The notes: generated from the letters alone by a model not told the origin. A stretch of DNA of 64,000 nucleotides from Pseudomonadales bacterium (GCA_013215055.1 JABSRQ010000012.1:1-64000), one strand, 5' to 3'; numbered from the stretch's first letter, positions 9,210 through 19,212 are shown. Program-made: numbers and translations.

Positions 9210-9824
9210 GGCTACATCTCGGCAATACGGTTTAATAACTATAGACGTTTATTACTGCACGTACATGAGTTGGATTTTAAAAGCGCGGCCAATTATTCCT
9301 ATGTTGAACAGAGAACTTGGCAGCTGTCCCAGGGGTTAAACCGCAGTGGTGTTAGTTATTCTGATTATCAGCAGGACATAGGTAATGGCCTGCAAACAGG
9401 AGAGGGTAATGATCTGAATAATTGGCCAAACCAGGCTATAAAATTGGTTTTTCGTTATGCCTTTAATCACAGCTTAACCCTGCATAGTGATGCCCGAGTT
9501 TTTTGGAATTTTCAGGGAAGTCAGGATGGTTTGAGTGGTTTATAAAAAGCCGTAGTTGGCACCGCACATGAACAGGCGGTTAACCGCTCAGTTGCTGCGG
9601 TGAATGAGGCGGATGTTTATTGCCTGGGTTTTCGTTTAAACCTGGCCCTGTCTTACCGTTGGCAGGAGGATTTAGAGTTTAATCTCTACCTGCAAAACCT
9701 TGTAAGCGTTAATGACAATAAACGTTATTCCTATGATACAGGCAACGATGACCCTGCTCCCAGGCGAGTACGTTATATACAGAAACCCAGATCCTTAAGT
9801 TTGGCTCTTCAGTACTCTTTTTGA
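9210..9824 (+). pseudogene. remnant of an outer-membrane TonB-receptor-like gene
   Basis: One reading frame encodes the C-terminal part of a beta-barrel protein (NWPNQAIKLVFRYAFNHSLT; later LYLQNLVSVNDNKRYSYD; final residue Phe). It is broken by an in-frame TAA at 9543-9545, after which the same frame resumes to 9824. The N-terminal plug and most of the barrel are missing; the fragment abuts the antiporter start. The segment NDNKRYSYD...APRRVR reminds me of the last strands of TonB-dependent receptors. Assignment to that family is from memory. Confidence 0.7.
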
Positions 9825-10215
9825 GTTTGCTAGCTTGCCTAATAATCTCAGGGGCTGAGTCTGTTAGCGTTTATTCAATCGTCTGTACCTGGGTTCTGAT
9901 CCGCTAGTTTATACGTTAGCGGCACAGAGCCGTGCCTGAAAAGAAGCGGGCTTGATACAGGGCAGCGATTTGCAGCCGTATTTCATACACTGTAGTTATC
10001 TGGAGAAATAATGTGGCGATAGCCGCCTATGATAGATGTATTTTTATGAATAGATTATGCTTAAAGTCTGTACCGCATTTATACGTCAATTGTACAGTAA
10101 GGGGCTGGATAGTTTAATTGTGTACATTCAGCCTAAAAAATAATAAATAGTAGACTTCAGCGCTGGCGAGAAGCCAAATCTTAGCCGCTGGATGCCGTAG
10201 AAAGGTCAGCTAGAG
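9825..10215. other. intergenic, nothing recognised
   Basis: 391 bases between the receptor remnant and the MMPL gene. A small CTCAG-GGG-CTGAG palindrome is present near its start, but no T run, no RNA gene and no credible small gene was found. A promoter for the exporter gene is expected here but I could not assign one. Confidence 0.5.
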
Positions 10216-12549
10216 ATGTTAAATCTTATATACACCATCGCATTTCGACAACAAAAATACGCTCATTTAGTGGTTGCCATGCTGCTGTTGATCGCAGGTT
10301 TTGGCATGACAAAACTGTGGGTCACTGTGGATGCCACGGTATTTTTCTCGGATACCGACCCGGTGGTTGAAGAATATAACGCCATCGGCGAAAAATACGG
10401 TGAGATCAAGACCGTGGGCCTGATGATTGCGCCTAAAAGTGGCAATATCTTTGATGCCTCAACTCTGGCCGCAATCAGAGAATTCAGTGAAGAAGGGGCC
10501 ACCATTCCCTATAGCTCCCGTGTCACGTCCATCACCAATTACAATTATATATTTGATGATGACGGTGAGCTGCATATCGACGCCTTATTAGATGGCGACA
10601 TAGCACATGACGATGCGCAGCTGGATGAGATCCGATCCCTGTATTTGCAAGATGCACTTGCCGTGAAGGGCCTTATCTCCACAACAGGCCATGTCTCAGT
10701 CTCAGTGGTCGCGCTGACGATGCCTGAGGATCCGCGGGCCGCCATCACCGACGTTTTCCAGGTGATCTCCGAGATAGAACGTCGCTACAGCGAAAAATAT
10801 CCGCAGATAGAATTTCGCAAGGTAGGCACCATCACCGGTGAATATGCCTTTGCGGAATCCACCGAACGCGATATGCGCTCGCTGATACCGTTAAGTACTT
10901 TGCTAATCGTGGTGATGATGGCCGTGTTAATGCGCAGCTTATCGGCTGTAGGGCTAACCTTGATGGTGATTTTTGTCTCCGATATCATTGCCTTTGGTTT
11001 CAAAGGTTACGTCAGTGGTGTTGTCAGCCCGATGACGGGGTTCGCACCGTCGGTGATTTTGACTATCGCCGTGGCGGATTGCATACATCTATTGACATCG
11101 TATTTAAAGCTGGTCAGTGATGGCATGGATAGGGATCAGGCTTTACGAGAGAGCCTGAGGCTGAATTATAAGGCCATCAGCTTAACCAGTATCACCACCG
11201 TAATCGGTTTCCTGTGTTTTAATTTCAGCTCTTCTCCGGCGATACGGGATATGGGCAATGTGGTTGCGCTAGGTGTATTCAGCGCCTGGATGCTGACCCT
11301 ATTCTGGTTGCCTACCCTGATCAGGTTATTGCCGCAGAGCCGCCGTCAGTCGGCACCGTTATTGAGTTTGTTAATGCCTAAAATGGCGCGTTTTGTCATG
11401 AAATATAATTTGATCATCCTGATCGTGACGGCCATCAGCCTGCCCTTTATCTTATATGGCGCAACAAAAAATGTGATCAATGAAGTGTTTATCGAGATGT
11501 TTGATGACAGCTATTCGATGAAGAGAAATGCCACTTTTTATAACCGTGAGTTCAGTGGCCCGGAAAGATTGTTTTTTGATCTTTATGCCGGTGAAAAAGG
11601 CGGCATCAATAACCCGGAGTATCTACAGACCGTGGATGATTTCTCAAACTGGCTGAGACAGCAGCCCCTGGTCACAAAGGTGGATGCCTATCCTGATCTG
11701 ATCAAAAAAATGCATTACAGCATGAATGGTGAGGAAAAGGATAAATATGCCTTGCCGCAAGATAGAGAAACGTCTGCGCAATATCTGTTATTTTATGAGA
11801 TGTCAGCCGATGCATCGAATGTAATCAGCGATGAACATGATTACACGCGTGTGGCAGCACATATTGAATTAACCGATTCCAACGCCTTATTACAACTTAA
11901 GCAAGATGCCGATGGTTGGTTGGCTGAGAATGCTGCGGCGCAGATGTCGGCCCAGGGGGTCAGCATGGATGTGCTGTTTGCGTTAACGGCCCGATCCAAT
12001 TCCGAATCCATGTTTTTTGGCACCTTGGTTGCGCTGGTGCTGATATCGTTAGTGGTCACCTTTGCGATTGGCAATACCAGGCTGGGCATGGTCAGTGTGC
12101 TGACAAACTTGCTGCCGATATTACTGGCCTACGGTGTATGGGGTTATATGAATGGCATGATAGGCCTCAGTGTGGCGATGGTGGCGACCTTATCCATGGG
12201 TATCGTGGTGGATGATACGATTCACTTCCTGACCAAGTTTCAGGATGGCCTGAAAAAGAATGGTTCGGCTACCGAGGCCATTTATTTTGCTTTTGAAAAT
12301 GCAGGCAACGCCATTACCGTGACCTCTCTTATTTTTATATCCAGCTTCACGCTGTTTCTTATCTCCAATTATGTACCGAATACAACGATGGGCATTCTCA
12401 CGGCGATAACCATCGCCATCGCGCTGATCTTCGATTTGTTATTTTTACCGGCCTTTCTGTATCGCCTTTATGGCTTGGGGCAGTCGTCTAAAGAGGTATC
12501 GGGTGAAGATGAGCTCGATGTAAAAATCGCCGAGTTAGAGGCAAACTAA
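10216..12549 (+). CDS. RND/MMPL-superfamily exporter (HAE3-like)
   Basis: A 777-residue inner-membrane transporter with the duplicated RND layout: a membrane helix at about 14-36, a periplasmic domain, a helix bundle at about 225-410, then a second periplasmic domain and a second bundle at about 610-760. Repeated signature segments are ILTIAVADCIHLLTSY and SMGIVVDDTIHFLTKF, with the conserved Asp residues of the proton pathway. Such MMPL/HAE3 proteins export lipids or hydrophobic compounds; the substrate here is unknown. No membrane-fusion partner is adjacent. A paralogue is at 19275, and a decayed copy of the C-terminus lies at about 16370. Confidence 0.9.
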   Translation: MLNLIYTIAFRQQKYAHLVVAMLLLIAGFGMTKLWVTVDATVFFSDTDPVVEEYNAIGEKYGEIKTVGLMIAPKSGNIFDASTLAAIREFSEEGATIPYSSRVTSITNYNYIFDDDGELHIDALLDGDIAHDDAQLDEIRSLYLQDALAVKGLISTTGHVSVSVVALTMPEDPRAAITDVFQVISEIERRYSEKYPQIEFRKVGTITGEYAFAESTERDMRSLIPLSTLLIVVMMAVLMRSLSAVGLTLMVIFVSDIIAFGFKGYVSGVVSPMTGFAPSVILTIAVADCIHLLTSYLKLVSDGMDRDQALRESLRLNYKAISLTSITTVIGFLCFNFSSSPAIRDMGNVVALGVFSAWMLTLFWLPTLIRLLPQSRRQSAPLLSLLMPKMARFVMKYNLIILIVTAISLPFILYGATKNVINEVFIEMFDDSYSMKRNATFYNREFSGPERLFFDLYAGEKGGINNPEYLQTVDDFSNWLRQQPLVTKVDAYPDLIKKMHYSMNGEEKDKYALPQDRETSAQYLLFYEMSADASNVISDEHDYTRVAAHIELTDSNALLQLKQDADGWLAENAAAQMSAQGVSMDVLFALTARSNSESMFFGTLVALVLISLVVTFAIGNTRLGMVSVLTNLLPILLAYGVWGYMNGMIGLSVAMVATLSMGIVVDDTIHFLTKFQDGLKKNGSATEAIYFAFENAGNAITVTSLIFISSFTLFLISNYVPNTTMGILTAITIAIALIFDLLFLPAFLYRLYGLGQSSKEVSGEDELDVKIAELEAN

Positions 12550-13025
12550 CGGCTGTGTTGGGAGATGCAGTTGGCACAAAATACCAATAGCAGCTGCTTT
12601 TGGGCAGACGTTAAATGAACGTATAAAGACATGGATCTGCTAGCCGAGGGTTTTCCTTGGCAGCACCTCTGTTTGAAGGATGCAGGCATGTTTACACATC
12701 TGATAGCACATAATCCTCAAGAGGCAATATTTCTATAAGATTATTTTGTTATATGGATAGGAAGAGGGTACTTCTTAGGTTCTAACAGTATTTGTATATG
12801 TGATAGCCGTCAGATACTAACGTTTTATGTAAATCTCTTGGTGTGTCTGTGCTTGAGTCGTGTTTTAGGTTTTTGACCTTGTTTTTTTACCGGCAGGGAA
12901 GTCGTTTGTTTTTTCGTCAGGTGACAAAAAATGGCAGTTTTAGCCGGGTTTTGTACCGTTGACACAAGCTATAACTGTGACGTTATACTCAATTCTCAAA
13001 AAATGATAAGTAGGGAATAAGTTGT
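12550..13025. other. intergenic before secreted-protein gene, with possible sigma-70 promoter
   Basis: 476 bases without a gene. Near the end TTGACA (12959-12964) and TATACT (12984-12989) are 19 nt apart, slightly wide, and may form the promoter of the gene at 13026. Nothing else was recognised. Confidence 0.45.
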
Positions 13026-14039
13026 ATGTCTTTTTTCGTTAAAAAGCCACTAGCCAAATCAATCACATTAGCTGCAACAACCATCGTGTTAACTGCCGCT
13101 GCAGCATCAACTTTCGCTCACTCAACTTTTACAGAAAATGAACGTACTCGTGTAGGTAATTTTGCAGACCGTGGTAACCCTCATACATTGCCACAGCCGG
13201 GCGATGATTTTGATTTCGCTACGCCCTTCGATATTCAGTTGGAAAATGCACTTAAGATTAACGTACCCTATCCTCCTTTTGAAATTCCAACAACATTCCG
13301 TCCAAACGTAGCTTCTGCTATAGGGTCTGCTCTGTTAGGTCGCGATGATTACGATGTGTTTAAATTCACCAAGATGGATGCAGAGCCTTTTGTCTTCAGT
13401 GCTTATCCTTTGGTCCCTTTTTGTGATTACGCTGAAAATTTTCAGCCTGTAATCGCTTTCGCAGGCCCACTGCATACCGTAGATACAAACGGTCAGCCAG
13501 TATTTAGCCCTGTTCCTGCTGACTTTCCCGCTGAAGCTGCGGCTAACTTGCCAGAAGGTTACGGTGTTAAAATCATCGAGCATGAAGGTGAATTAAAAAC
13601 ACGTGATGCCTATCACTCGCCTCACGGTAATAATGCATGGTTCTTGCCTCAGGGTATTGTTGATGCTGGCTGTATCGAAGGTCTGGGTGATATCGAAGCT
13701 ACCAATGCCTCAAGAGCTGAGATTGGCCTTGAAGCCTGTGATGCTTCAAACACGATACTTGAGACTATCTCTATCCCAGGAGAGTATTTCTACATCGTCT
13801 ATCATGCTGACCATGCAAAACCAACAAAAGGTTGGGGTTATGGTCTTAGCCCTAACGACTCTAACTACAAGTGGGATTACAGCCTGGTAACGGGTACTCA
13901 GGATGCCTTCGAAGGTTATGATTGGGCTAGAGTATTCGCCCGTGATGGTATTCAAGGATTCGGTGCGACTAACTCTCATACTTGCAAGCTACCTAACTAC
14001 GTCGAGTACCCAGATACGGGTTCTGAATACGGCGGTTAA
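13026..14039 (+). CDS. secreted protein of unknown function
   Basis: A 337-residue protein with a clear Sec signal peptide (positive MSFFVKKPLAKS, hydrophobic stretch, cleavage near ASTFAHS). The mature part is rich in aromatic residues and Asp/Glu and has four cysteines (PFCDYA, AGCIEG, EACDAS, HTCKLP) that could form two disulfides in the periplasm or outside the cell. I do not recognise a family. Downstream on the same strand are a porin-like and a PstS-like gene, but a terminator separates it from them, so it is probably transcribed alone. Confidence 0.78.
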   Translation: MSFFVKKPLAKSITLAATTIVLTAAAASTFAHSTFTENERTRVGNFADRGNPHTLPQPGDDFDFATPFDIQLENALKINVPYPPFEIPTTFRPNVASAIGSALLGRDDYDVFKFTKMDAEPFVFSAYPLVPFCDYAENFQPVIAFAGPLHTVDTNGQPVFSPVPADFPAEAAANLPEGYGVKIIEHEGELKTRDAYHSPHGNNAWFLPQGIVDAGCIEGLGDIEATNASRAEIGLEACDASNTILETISIPGEYFYIVYHADHAKPTKGWGYGLSPNDSNYKWDYSLVTGTQDAFEGYDWARVFARDGIQGFGATNSHTCKLPNYVEYPDTGSEYGG

Positions 14040-14057
14040 TGTTTAACTTATTTAGAT

Positions 14058-14082
14058 GAAACCGGCTTAGGTCGGTTTTTTT
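14058..14082 (+). terminator. intrinsic terminator after the secreted-protein gene
   Basis: The stem AAACCG / CGGTTT with an 8-nt loop runs into seven T residues, 19 nt after the stop codon. Confidence 0.8.
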
Positions 14083-14352
14083 ATGCCTGTGATTAGTAGA
14101 AGTTATGTTTATTTAATGTTGGTTTTATTTGGCATGTTTAATTAGCTGTGTGACAACAGGATTGTAGGCTGGCTTCCTCTAACGTTCTGGCGATATCTGT
14201 GAATTAGCTCGCAAATCTAACGTTTTTTACGTAAAATCGCGCAAAGGATTTTTTTGCAGATTTTGATTATTAGGGGTCGTTAGGTGTAATCATTGTTGAC
14301 CTGCTTGCAGAGCATGGATGTTTCTTTGTCACTATGTAATAGGATCAATTTT

Positions 14353-15693
14353 ATGTCTATGAAGATACTACTTCCCTCACTGCTATTTGCTAATGTTGCG
14401 GCACTAACAACTCCTGTGGTTATGGCTGATAGCGTAGAGCAAGAGTTGGAAATTCTGAAGGCTAAGATTCAGGTTTTAGAAGAAAATCAGAATAAAAACG
14501 CCCGTCTCTTTAAAAGCCGAAACAGTAACTCGGATGAAGAGATGATTGCTTTTAATGGTTTTGCCAGTATTGGTTTTTCTCAGCATGATGGTGATGACAT
14601 AACATACTCTGGTGGTACCACCAACGAACTTTCATTATTACCTAATACCTGGGCAGGTTTGCAAATGAATGCTCACCTATACGAAGGTGGTGAATTTGTC
14701 ATGCAGGTTTTGGCAAAAGGGATGCTGACGGGCGGAGATTCTCATAGTTTTGAATTGGAAACAGAATGGCTGTTTTTCAAGCAGGATTTGGGCGCAGGCT
14801 TCGATGTGCAGGTCGGCCGTATTCGTTTTCCGGTCTTTCAGGAGTCAGAAAATTACTACGTAGGCAATACTTATCCCTGGGTCAAACCTTTGGCGGCTGT
14901 GTATGATGTATTGCCTTTAACCAATGTTGATGGTGTTTCAGTAAATTATTTACATGAGCTTGGTGATTGGTCACTGGATGCAAAATTATTGTTGTGGGCT
15001 AGCTCAGAGTTGGCCTTTGGTTTTGGTCATGCAAAAGCAGATGATATTCACGGCTTAACGGCTAAAATCAGTAATGATTCATTAAGCTTTCGTCTGGGCT
15101 ATACCGTAACTAAGATCGAGTATGATGTAGACAGCTTAACTAATCCGTTTAACCCTTCAGAAACTCTTGATGCCTTCTCATATGGCGATACTATGGCATT
15201 TATAACGGCTGCAGTTAAATATGATGATGGTAGCTGGTATGCTGCAGTTGAGGCCGTGTCGGTTGATGCTGAGAATGGTTCTTTACCGCAACAGCAAAAT
15301 GGTTACATTACACTGGGTAAATATTTTGGGAAATGGTTACCTTACATTGGTTATGCCAAGACAAAGGTGAAGGATGTAGAGGGGATTTCTCAGGCTGAGA
15401 CTGAAAAAGTTACTGTAGATAATATAGATGTAATAAATCCTCACGTACCAGTTTCCCCTTTTATTGATAATTCTGTCTCTGTCGGTAGCTTGTTAACAAC
15501 TATCTATGATCAAAAGGAAACCGGTTTCATGGCTGGCTTTAAATGGGACTTTATGCCAAAAACTTCCTTAAAATTCCAAGTGCAGCAAGTAGAGAAATTT
15601 GATGATACCCGGGGTAACTTTGGTCATGGAACAAGATTGTCTGATGATGAAAGTGTGTTGATCTATGATGTAGCGATTCAGGCTCTTTTCTAG
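14353..15693 (+). CDS. porin-like outer-membrane protein
   Basis: A 446-residue protein from the ATG at 14353, where the signal peptide begins (MSMKILLPSLLFANVAAL, cleavage after VVMA). An upstream in-frame start at 14293 would bury that signal. After a short coiled-coil stretch (EQELEILKAKIQVLEENQ) the rest alternates like beta-strands with Gly/aromatic girdles, consistent with a trimeric porin or phosphate/alginate-type channel. The last residue is Phe, usual for BAM-dependent barrels. The PstS-like gene 110 nt downstream hints at anion or phosphate uptake, but that is context only. The 270 bases upstream hold no recognised feature. Confidence 0.78.
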   Translation: MSMKILLPSLLFANVAALTTPVVMADSVEQELEILKAKIQVLEENQNKNARLFKSRNSNSDEEMIAFNGFASIGFSQHDGDDITYSGGTTNELSLLPNTWAGLQMNAHLYEGGEFVMQVLAKGMLTGGDSHSFELETEWLFFKQDLGAGFDVQVGRIRFPVFQESENYYVGNTYPWVKPLAAVYDVLPLTNVDGVSVNYLHELGDWSLDAKLLLWASSELAFGFGHAKADDIHGLTAKISNDSLSFRLGYTVTKIEYDVDSLTNPFNPSETLDAFSYGDTMAFITAAVKYDDGSWYAAVEAVSVDAENGSLPQQQNGYITLGKYFGKWLPYIGYAKTKVKDVEGISQAETEKVTVDNIDVINPHVPVSPFIDNSVSVGSLLTTIYDQKETGFMAGFKWDFMPKTSLKFQVQQVEKFDDTRGNFGHGTRLSDDESVLIYDVAIQALF

Positions 15694-15719
15694 ACCTGAA
15701 AAAAGGGGGGCATATAAAT

Positions 15720-15791
15720 AGATGATGCTCCCTTTAGCGAAGTTAATTATTAGCCTAGCGCCTTCAGCGTTGGCCTGGGCATCATCTTTTT
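15720..15791 (+). terminator. long-loop dyad with T run between porin and PstS-like genes
   Basis: AGATGATGC (15720-15728) pairs perfectly with GCATCATCT (15779-15787), followed by T residues. The 50-nt loop can itself fold. It could be a terminator or an attenuator controlling the downstream gene. Confidence 0.4.
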
Positions 15792-15803
15792 AGGGGCTGT
15801 GAT

Positions 15804-16229
15804 ATGAAAAAAATTATTATATTCAATTGTATAGCTCTGCTGACATTGATGTTTAGTGGAGTAAGCTACGCGATTATTGTGGTAGTGGTTAATCCTGAAA
15901 ATACGCAGGATTTTAGCAAATCCGAAATTCGTCGTATTTTTTTAGGACGCCAAAAAGCTTTTGCTAACGGTAACAAAGTGGATAAGTTTGACTTACCAGA
16001 AGGTAATGATATTCGCACCCGCTTTGCCGAAAAAGTGTTGGGGAAAAGTGAGGGACGTTTAAATTCGTATTGGGCACGTATGTTATTTTCATCCAAGGCT
16101 AAACCACCAAAAGTGCTTAGTGATGCCGAGGCGATTAAAATCGAGGTAAGCCAGAACTTAAATGCGATTGCCTATATGGATAAAAACGATGTAGACGGTT
16201 CGGTAAAAGTGATTTTCATGGAAGAATAA
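15804..16229 (+). CDS. small PstS-like periplasmic protein
   Basis: A 141-residue protein with a signal peptide (MKKIIIFNCIALLTLMFSGVSYA). The mature part resembles the N-terminal lobe of phosphate ABC transporter substrate-binding proteins: VVVNPENTQDFSKSEIRRIFLGR, then a region ending in AIAYMDKNDVDGSVKVI. At this length it is one lobe only, so it is unlikely to bind substrate like a full PstS; such short PstS-like proteins are common beside porin-like genes. No permease or ATPase is nearby. Confidence 0.8.
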   Translation: MKKIIIFNCIALLTLMFSGVSYAIIVVVVNPENTQDFSKSEIRRIFLGRQKAFANGNKVDKFDLPEGNDIRTRFAEKVLGKSEGRLNSYWARMLFSSKAKPPKVLSDAEAIKIEVSQNLNAIAYMDKNDVDGSVKVIFMEE

Positions 16230-16252
16230 TTACCTGCAATGAACGTCACATA

Positions 16253-16282
16253 AAAAAGCCGGTTTTTAAACCGGCTTTTTTG
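16253..16282 (+). terminator. intrinsic terminator after PstS-like gene
   Basis: AAAAAGCCGGTTT is followed almost directly by its reverse complement and a T run, 23 nt after the stop codon. The A/T-rich flanks could allow it to work in both directions. Confidence 0.88.
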
Positions 16283-16369
16283 TATCTCAGGCTGTATCGT
16301 TATAAAGCAAGTTTACTGTGTGTCGATTTTTCATCCCGACGTATTGCCGCACCATTTTTCAGGCTCTCT

Positions 16370-16462
16370 TGCCAATTGGCCTTGCTGTATCGCCTCTATG
16401 ACTTGGGGCCGTCATCTAAACAAGAAGATAAGCTTGATCTAAATTCTGCTGATAATCTCATT
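16370..16462 (+). pseudogene. remnant of an MMPL exporter C-terminus
   Basis: The translation LALLYRLYDLGPSSKQEDKL matches the C-terminal tail of the exporter at 10216 (FLYRLYGLGQSSKEV), and the nucleotide sequence at 16383-16425 is close to 12459-12495. Only about 30 codons remain, with no start. It marks an old duplication or recombination around the porin/PstS-like genes. Confidence 0.75.
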
Positions 16463-16635
16463 TGAGGCAGAGAACAGGCCTTTTCAAAAATCGTGATGGG
16501 CCACAGTTGATCGATGCAGCGGTTGCCTATCAGGAATAACAATAACAGCGTGAGGGTGAATAAACAGCCAGGTTTGTCTTCTGTTGGCGGTTATTGTTAT
16601 GCATTGCAAATACAGACATAAACATGAGCGATTAA

Positions 16636-16674
16636 AACAGGCCCTACTGACAGGTATTGTCAGTAGGGCCTGTT
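16636..16674. repeat. perfect 17-bp stem hairpin
   Basis: AACAGGCCCTACTGACA, a 5-nt loop GGTAT, then the exact reverse complement. There is no T run after it. It lies 25 nt before the start of the AlkD-like gene and so is probably in its 5' untranslated region or just upstream. Confidence 0.8.
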
Positions 16675-16699
16675 ATTATAGGCGTTTCTTTCAAACTAT

Positions 16700-17830
16700 A
16701 TGGATACCGTTATGGCTGCTCAGCCCTTACTTAAAAACGGCTTAAATGCTCATGCAATCAGCCGTATCAGTGGTGCGTTAAAGCAGGTTTACCCAGATTT
16801 TAATGTATTAGCTTTTGATGCGGAGTGTATATCCGCTTTGCCGCCGCTGGAGTTAAAAGAACGGGTGCAGCATATTATTACGGTGATGCATGCTTATTTA
16901 CCTGATGATTTTATCGAAACAGCTGCCTTATTAGATCAAATTAAATCAGTTTGGGATTACGGCGAGGCGGATGATAGTTACAGTGTTTTTGCCGCATGGC
17001 CAGTCATCGATTATGTTGGGGAGTATGGCCTGCAGCATCAAGAAATAGCCCTGCCTTTATTGGCAGAATTAACCTCGCTTTTTTCAGCAGAGTTTGCGCT
17101 GCGTTTTTTTATTATCGAACACACTGAGCTTAGCCTTAATACATTATTAAACTGGGCCGAACATGAGGATGAACATATTCGTCGTCTGGCATCAGAAGGT
17201 TGCCGGCCTCGTCTACCTTGGGGTATTCGTTTACAGCAATTCTGTGAAGATCCAACCCCGATCTTGCCTATTTTGGAAAAGCTAAAAAATGATGACAGTG
17301 AATATGTCAGGCGTTCCGTAGCCAATAATCTCAATGATATTGCCAAAGATCACCCTGATATCGTGATTGATGTGTGCAGGAAATGGCATAAAGACGCGAG
17401 TAAAAATACCCAATGGTTGATCAAACATGCCACGAGAACGTTGGTGAAAAATGGCCACCCGGAGGTTTTTCCTTTATTGGGTTTTACCGAGGAACCCAAG
17501 GTGGCGGTGACAAATTTACGGGTAAATAAAACCCAGTTAGTCATGGGTGAGAGTATTGAATTTGATTTTGAGCTAAGTTCCAAGGCTAAAGTGAAGCAAA
17601 AAATGGTGGTTGATTATGCCATTCATTATGTCAAAGCTAACGGTAAAACAAAGGCCAAGGTGTTTAAATTAAAGGCCTTATCTATAAACGCAGGGGATAC
17701 GCTAGTTTTAAAAAAATCGCAGATATTTAAAACTATAACTACCCGGAAATATTATGCCGGTATTCATAGCATTGAACTTCTTATCAATGGTGTGGCCCAA
17801 GCTTCAGTTGATTTTGAATTGTGTTTATAA
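16700..17830 (+). CDS. AlkD-like DNA alkylation repair / HEAT-repeat protein
   Basis: A 376-residue alpha-helical protein. The central region (LNWAEHEDEHIRRLASEGCRPRLPWG, cited in part, near residue 155) and later EYVRRSVANNLNDIAK are typical of the AlkD/AlkC HEAT-repeat DNA glycosylase family. The last about 100 residues look like a beta-rich extra domain starting near VTNLRVNKTQLVMGE. Expected role: recognition or removal of alkylated bases. The ATG at 16700 has no clear ribosome site, and 16712 is an alternative start. A strong hairpin lies just upstream. Confidence 0.8.
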   Translation: MDTVMAAQPLLKNGLNAHAISRISGALKQVYPDFNVLAFDAECISALPPLELKERVQHIITVMHAYLPDDFIETAALLDQIKSVWDYGEADDSYSVFAAWPVIDYVGEYGLQHQEIALPLLAELTSLFSAEFALRFFIIEHTELSLNTLLNWAEHEDEHIRRLASEGCRPRLPWGIRLQQFCEDPTPILPILEKLKNDDSEYVRRSVANNLNDIAKDHPDIVIDVCRKWHKDASKNTQWLIKHATRTLVKNGHPEVFPLLGFTEEPKVAVTNLRVNKTQLVMGESIEFDFELSSKAKVKQKMVVDYAIHYVKANGKTKAKVFKLKALSINAGDTLVLKKSQIFKTITTRKYYAGIHSIELLINGVAQASVDFELCL

Positions 17831-17982
17831 TTAACGCATAAAGCTTATAAATGGATAGGAGAAAAAAATGATTGTAATAAACTTGATGCCGGCGCGTAGG
17901 GCTTAAAACTTCATCGGTAATAAGTTCCTTTTCGCCCGGCAGTGTTGTTAAACCAACCAATCTATTTTGCCGGAGCAGAACA

Positions 17983-19044
17983 TTGAATTATTTAGCATTA
18001 CAGCCTTTAGGCTGGAACAATTATTTCCAACAACAACTCTCTTTTGATGAGCTGAATCTTATTGAAGAAGATCATCAGCTTATACGTATCACCGCGATAC
18101 ACCGAAACCGTATCGTTGGTCAGGGCGAGCAGGGTGAAAAAAACCTGTTATGCCCAGATGCATTTCAGCCTGTTAGCCAGTTTTTGGCGGTGGGTGATTG
18201 GGTCTTAGTTAAACAAGCCCATGAGCATTGTATTATCGTGCGAATTATAGCTGCAAAAAATCGAATTCAGCGGCTGGCGGCTAATGCGAGGCAGGTGATT
18301 GCTGCAAATCTGGATTATCTCTGGATTGTCACCAGTGCCAACGATGAATTTAATCTCAATAGACTACAGCGTTATCTGGCCCTGGCTTATGAATTTGAGA
18401 TTGAGCCGGTGATCATTCTGACTAAAACCGATTTATGTCAAACGGCTGATGAGGTTGATGCCTATTTTGATCAGATGCGGCAATTGCAGGTGTCGTTGCT
18501 ACATGGTATCAGTGTGAACCAGCCGGCGAGTTTAACGGCCTTAAAAGCCTATTTTAAACCAGGTAATACCATAGCCTTGCTAGGCTCCTCAGGGGTGGGT
18601 AAATCAACGTTGATCAATGCGATATCCAAGGGGGAATTGTCAACTCAGGATATTCGCGGCGATGATAAAGGCAGGCATACCACCACCCACAGGCAATTAA
18701 TCTTCTGTGAAAATAATGTCGCCATCATCGACACTCCTGGCATGCGAGAACTGCAATTGCTGGATGCTGAACAGGGTTTAACAAATACCTTTAAAGATAT
18801 TGTTGAGCTGGCGGCTCAGTGTAAGTTTAATAACTGTCATCATGGTGAAGAACCCGCTTGTGCGGTTCAAGCAGCCCTTGTTAAAGGGGAGTTTAAGCAA
18901 TCACATTTTGATAATTTTAAAAAGTTATTGAAGGAAACAGCATTTGTAAAACGGCGAGAGTTGGGTGCCTATGCCCAGAAACAGCATCAACAGGGTTTTA
19001 CCAAGACAATTAAAGATGCTAAAAAAATACATAAATATCAATAA
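17983..19044 (+). CDS. rsgA: ribosome small subunit-dependent GTPase A
   Basis: A 353-residue circularly permuted GTPase. The G4 motif (TKTD) precedes the P-loop GSSGVGKSTL and the G3 motif DTPGMREL. The C-terminal zinc site is C-X6-C-type (CKFNNCHHGEEPAC). RsgA checks late assembly of the 30S subunit. The start codon is TTG at 17983, preceded by GGAG at 7 nt; no better start exists. The N-terminal OB part (RIVGQGEQGEKN, VGDWVLV) is present. It stands alone between the AlkD-like and MMPL genes. Confidence 0.93.
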   Translation: MNYLALQPLGWNNYFQQQLSFDELNLIEEDHQLIRITAIHRNRIVGQGEQGEKNLLCPDAFQPVSQFLAVGDWVLVKQAHEHCIIVRIIAAKNRIQRLAANARQVIAANLDYLWIVTSANDEFNLNRLQRYLALAYEFEIEPVIILTKTDLCQTADEVDAYFDQMRQLQVSLLHGISVNQPASLTALKAYFKPGNTIALLGSSGVGKSTLINAISKGELSTQDIRGDDKGRHTTTHRQLIFCENNVAIIDTPGMRELQLLDAEQGLTNTFKDIVELAAQCKFNNCHHGEEPACAVQAALVKGEFKQSHFDNFKKLLKETAFVKRRELGAYAQKQHQQGFTKTIKDAKKIHKYQ

Positions 19045-19137
19045 TATAGGCATTAGTTAAGCCTTATGTTTTTAGTTAGTTATTTTTTGATAATGGGTTT
19101 ATAAATAAAATGTTTTAGGGTTTAATGGCGCGGAATT

Positions 19138-19157
19138 TATATATGTGGACATATATA
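19138..19157. promoter_or_regulatory. 20-bp palindrome, candidate operator of the MMPL gene
   Basis: TATATATGT-GG-ACATATATA is a perfect dyad with 9-bp arms and a 2-bp centre, in the 230-bp gap before the second MMPL exporter. It has the size of a TetR- or MarR-type operator. No cognate regulator is adjacent. Confidence 0.5.
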
Positions 19158-19212
19158 TATGTTGTTAGGGGAGTTATTTTCAGGCGAAAGGGTTTCAAGG
19201 GAGATAGCGTTA

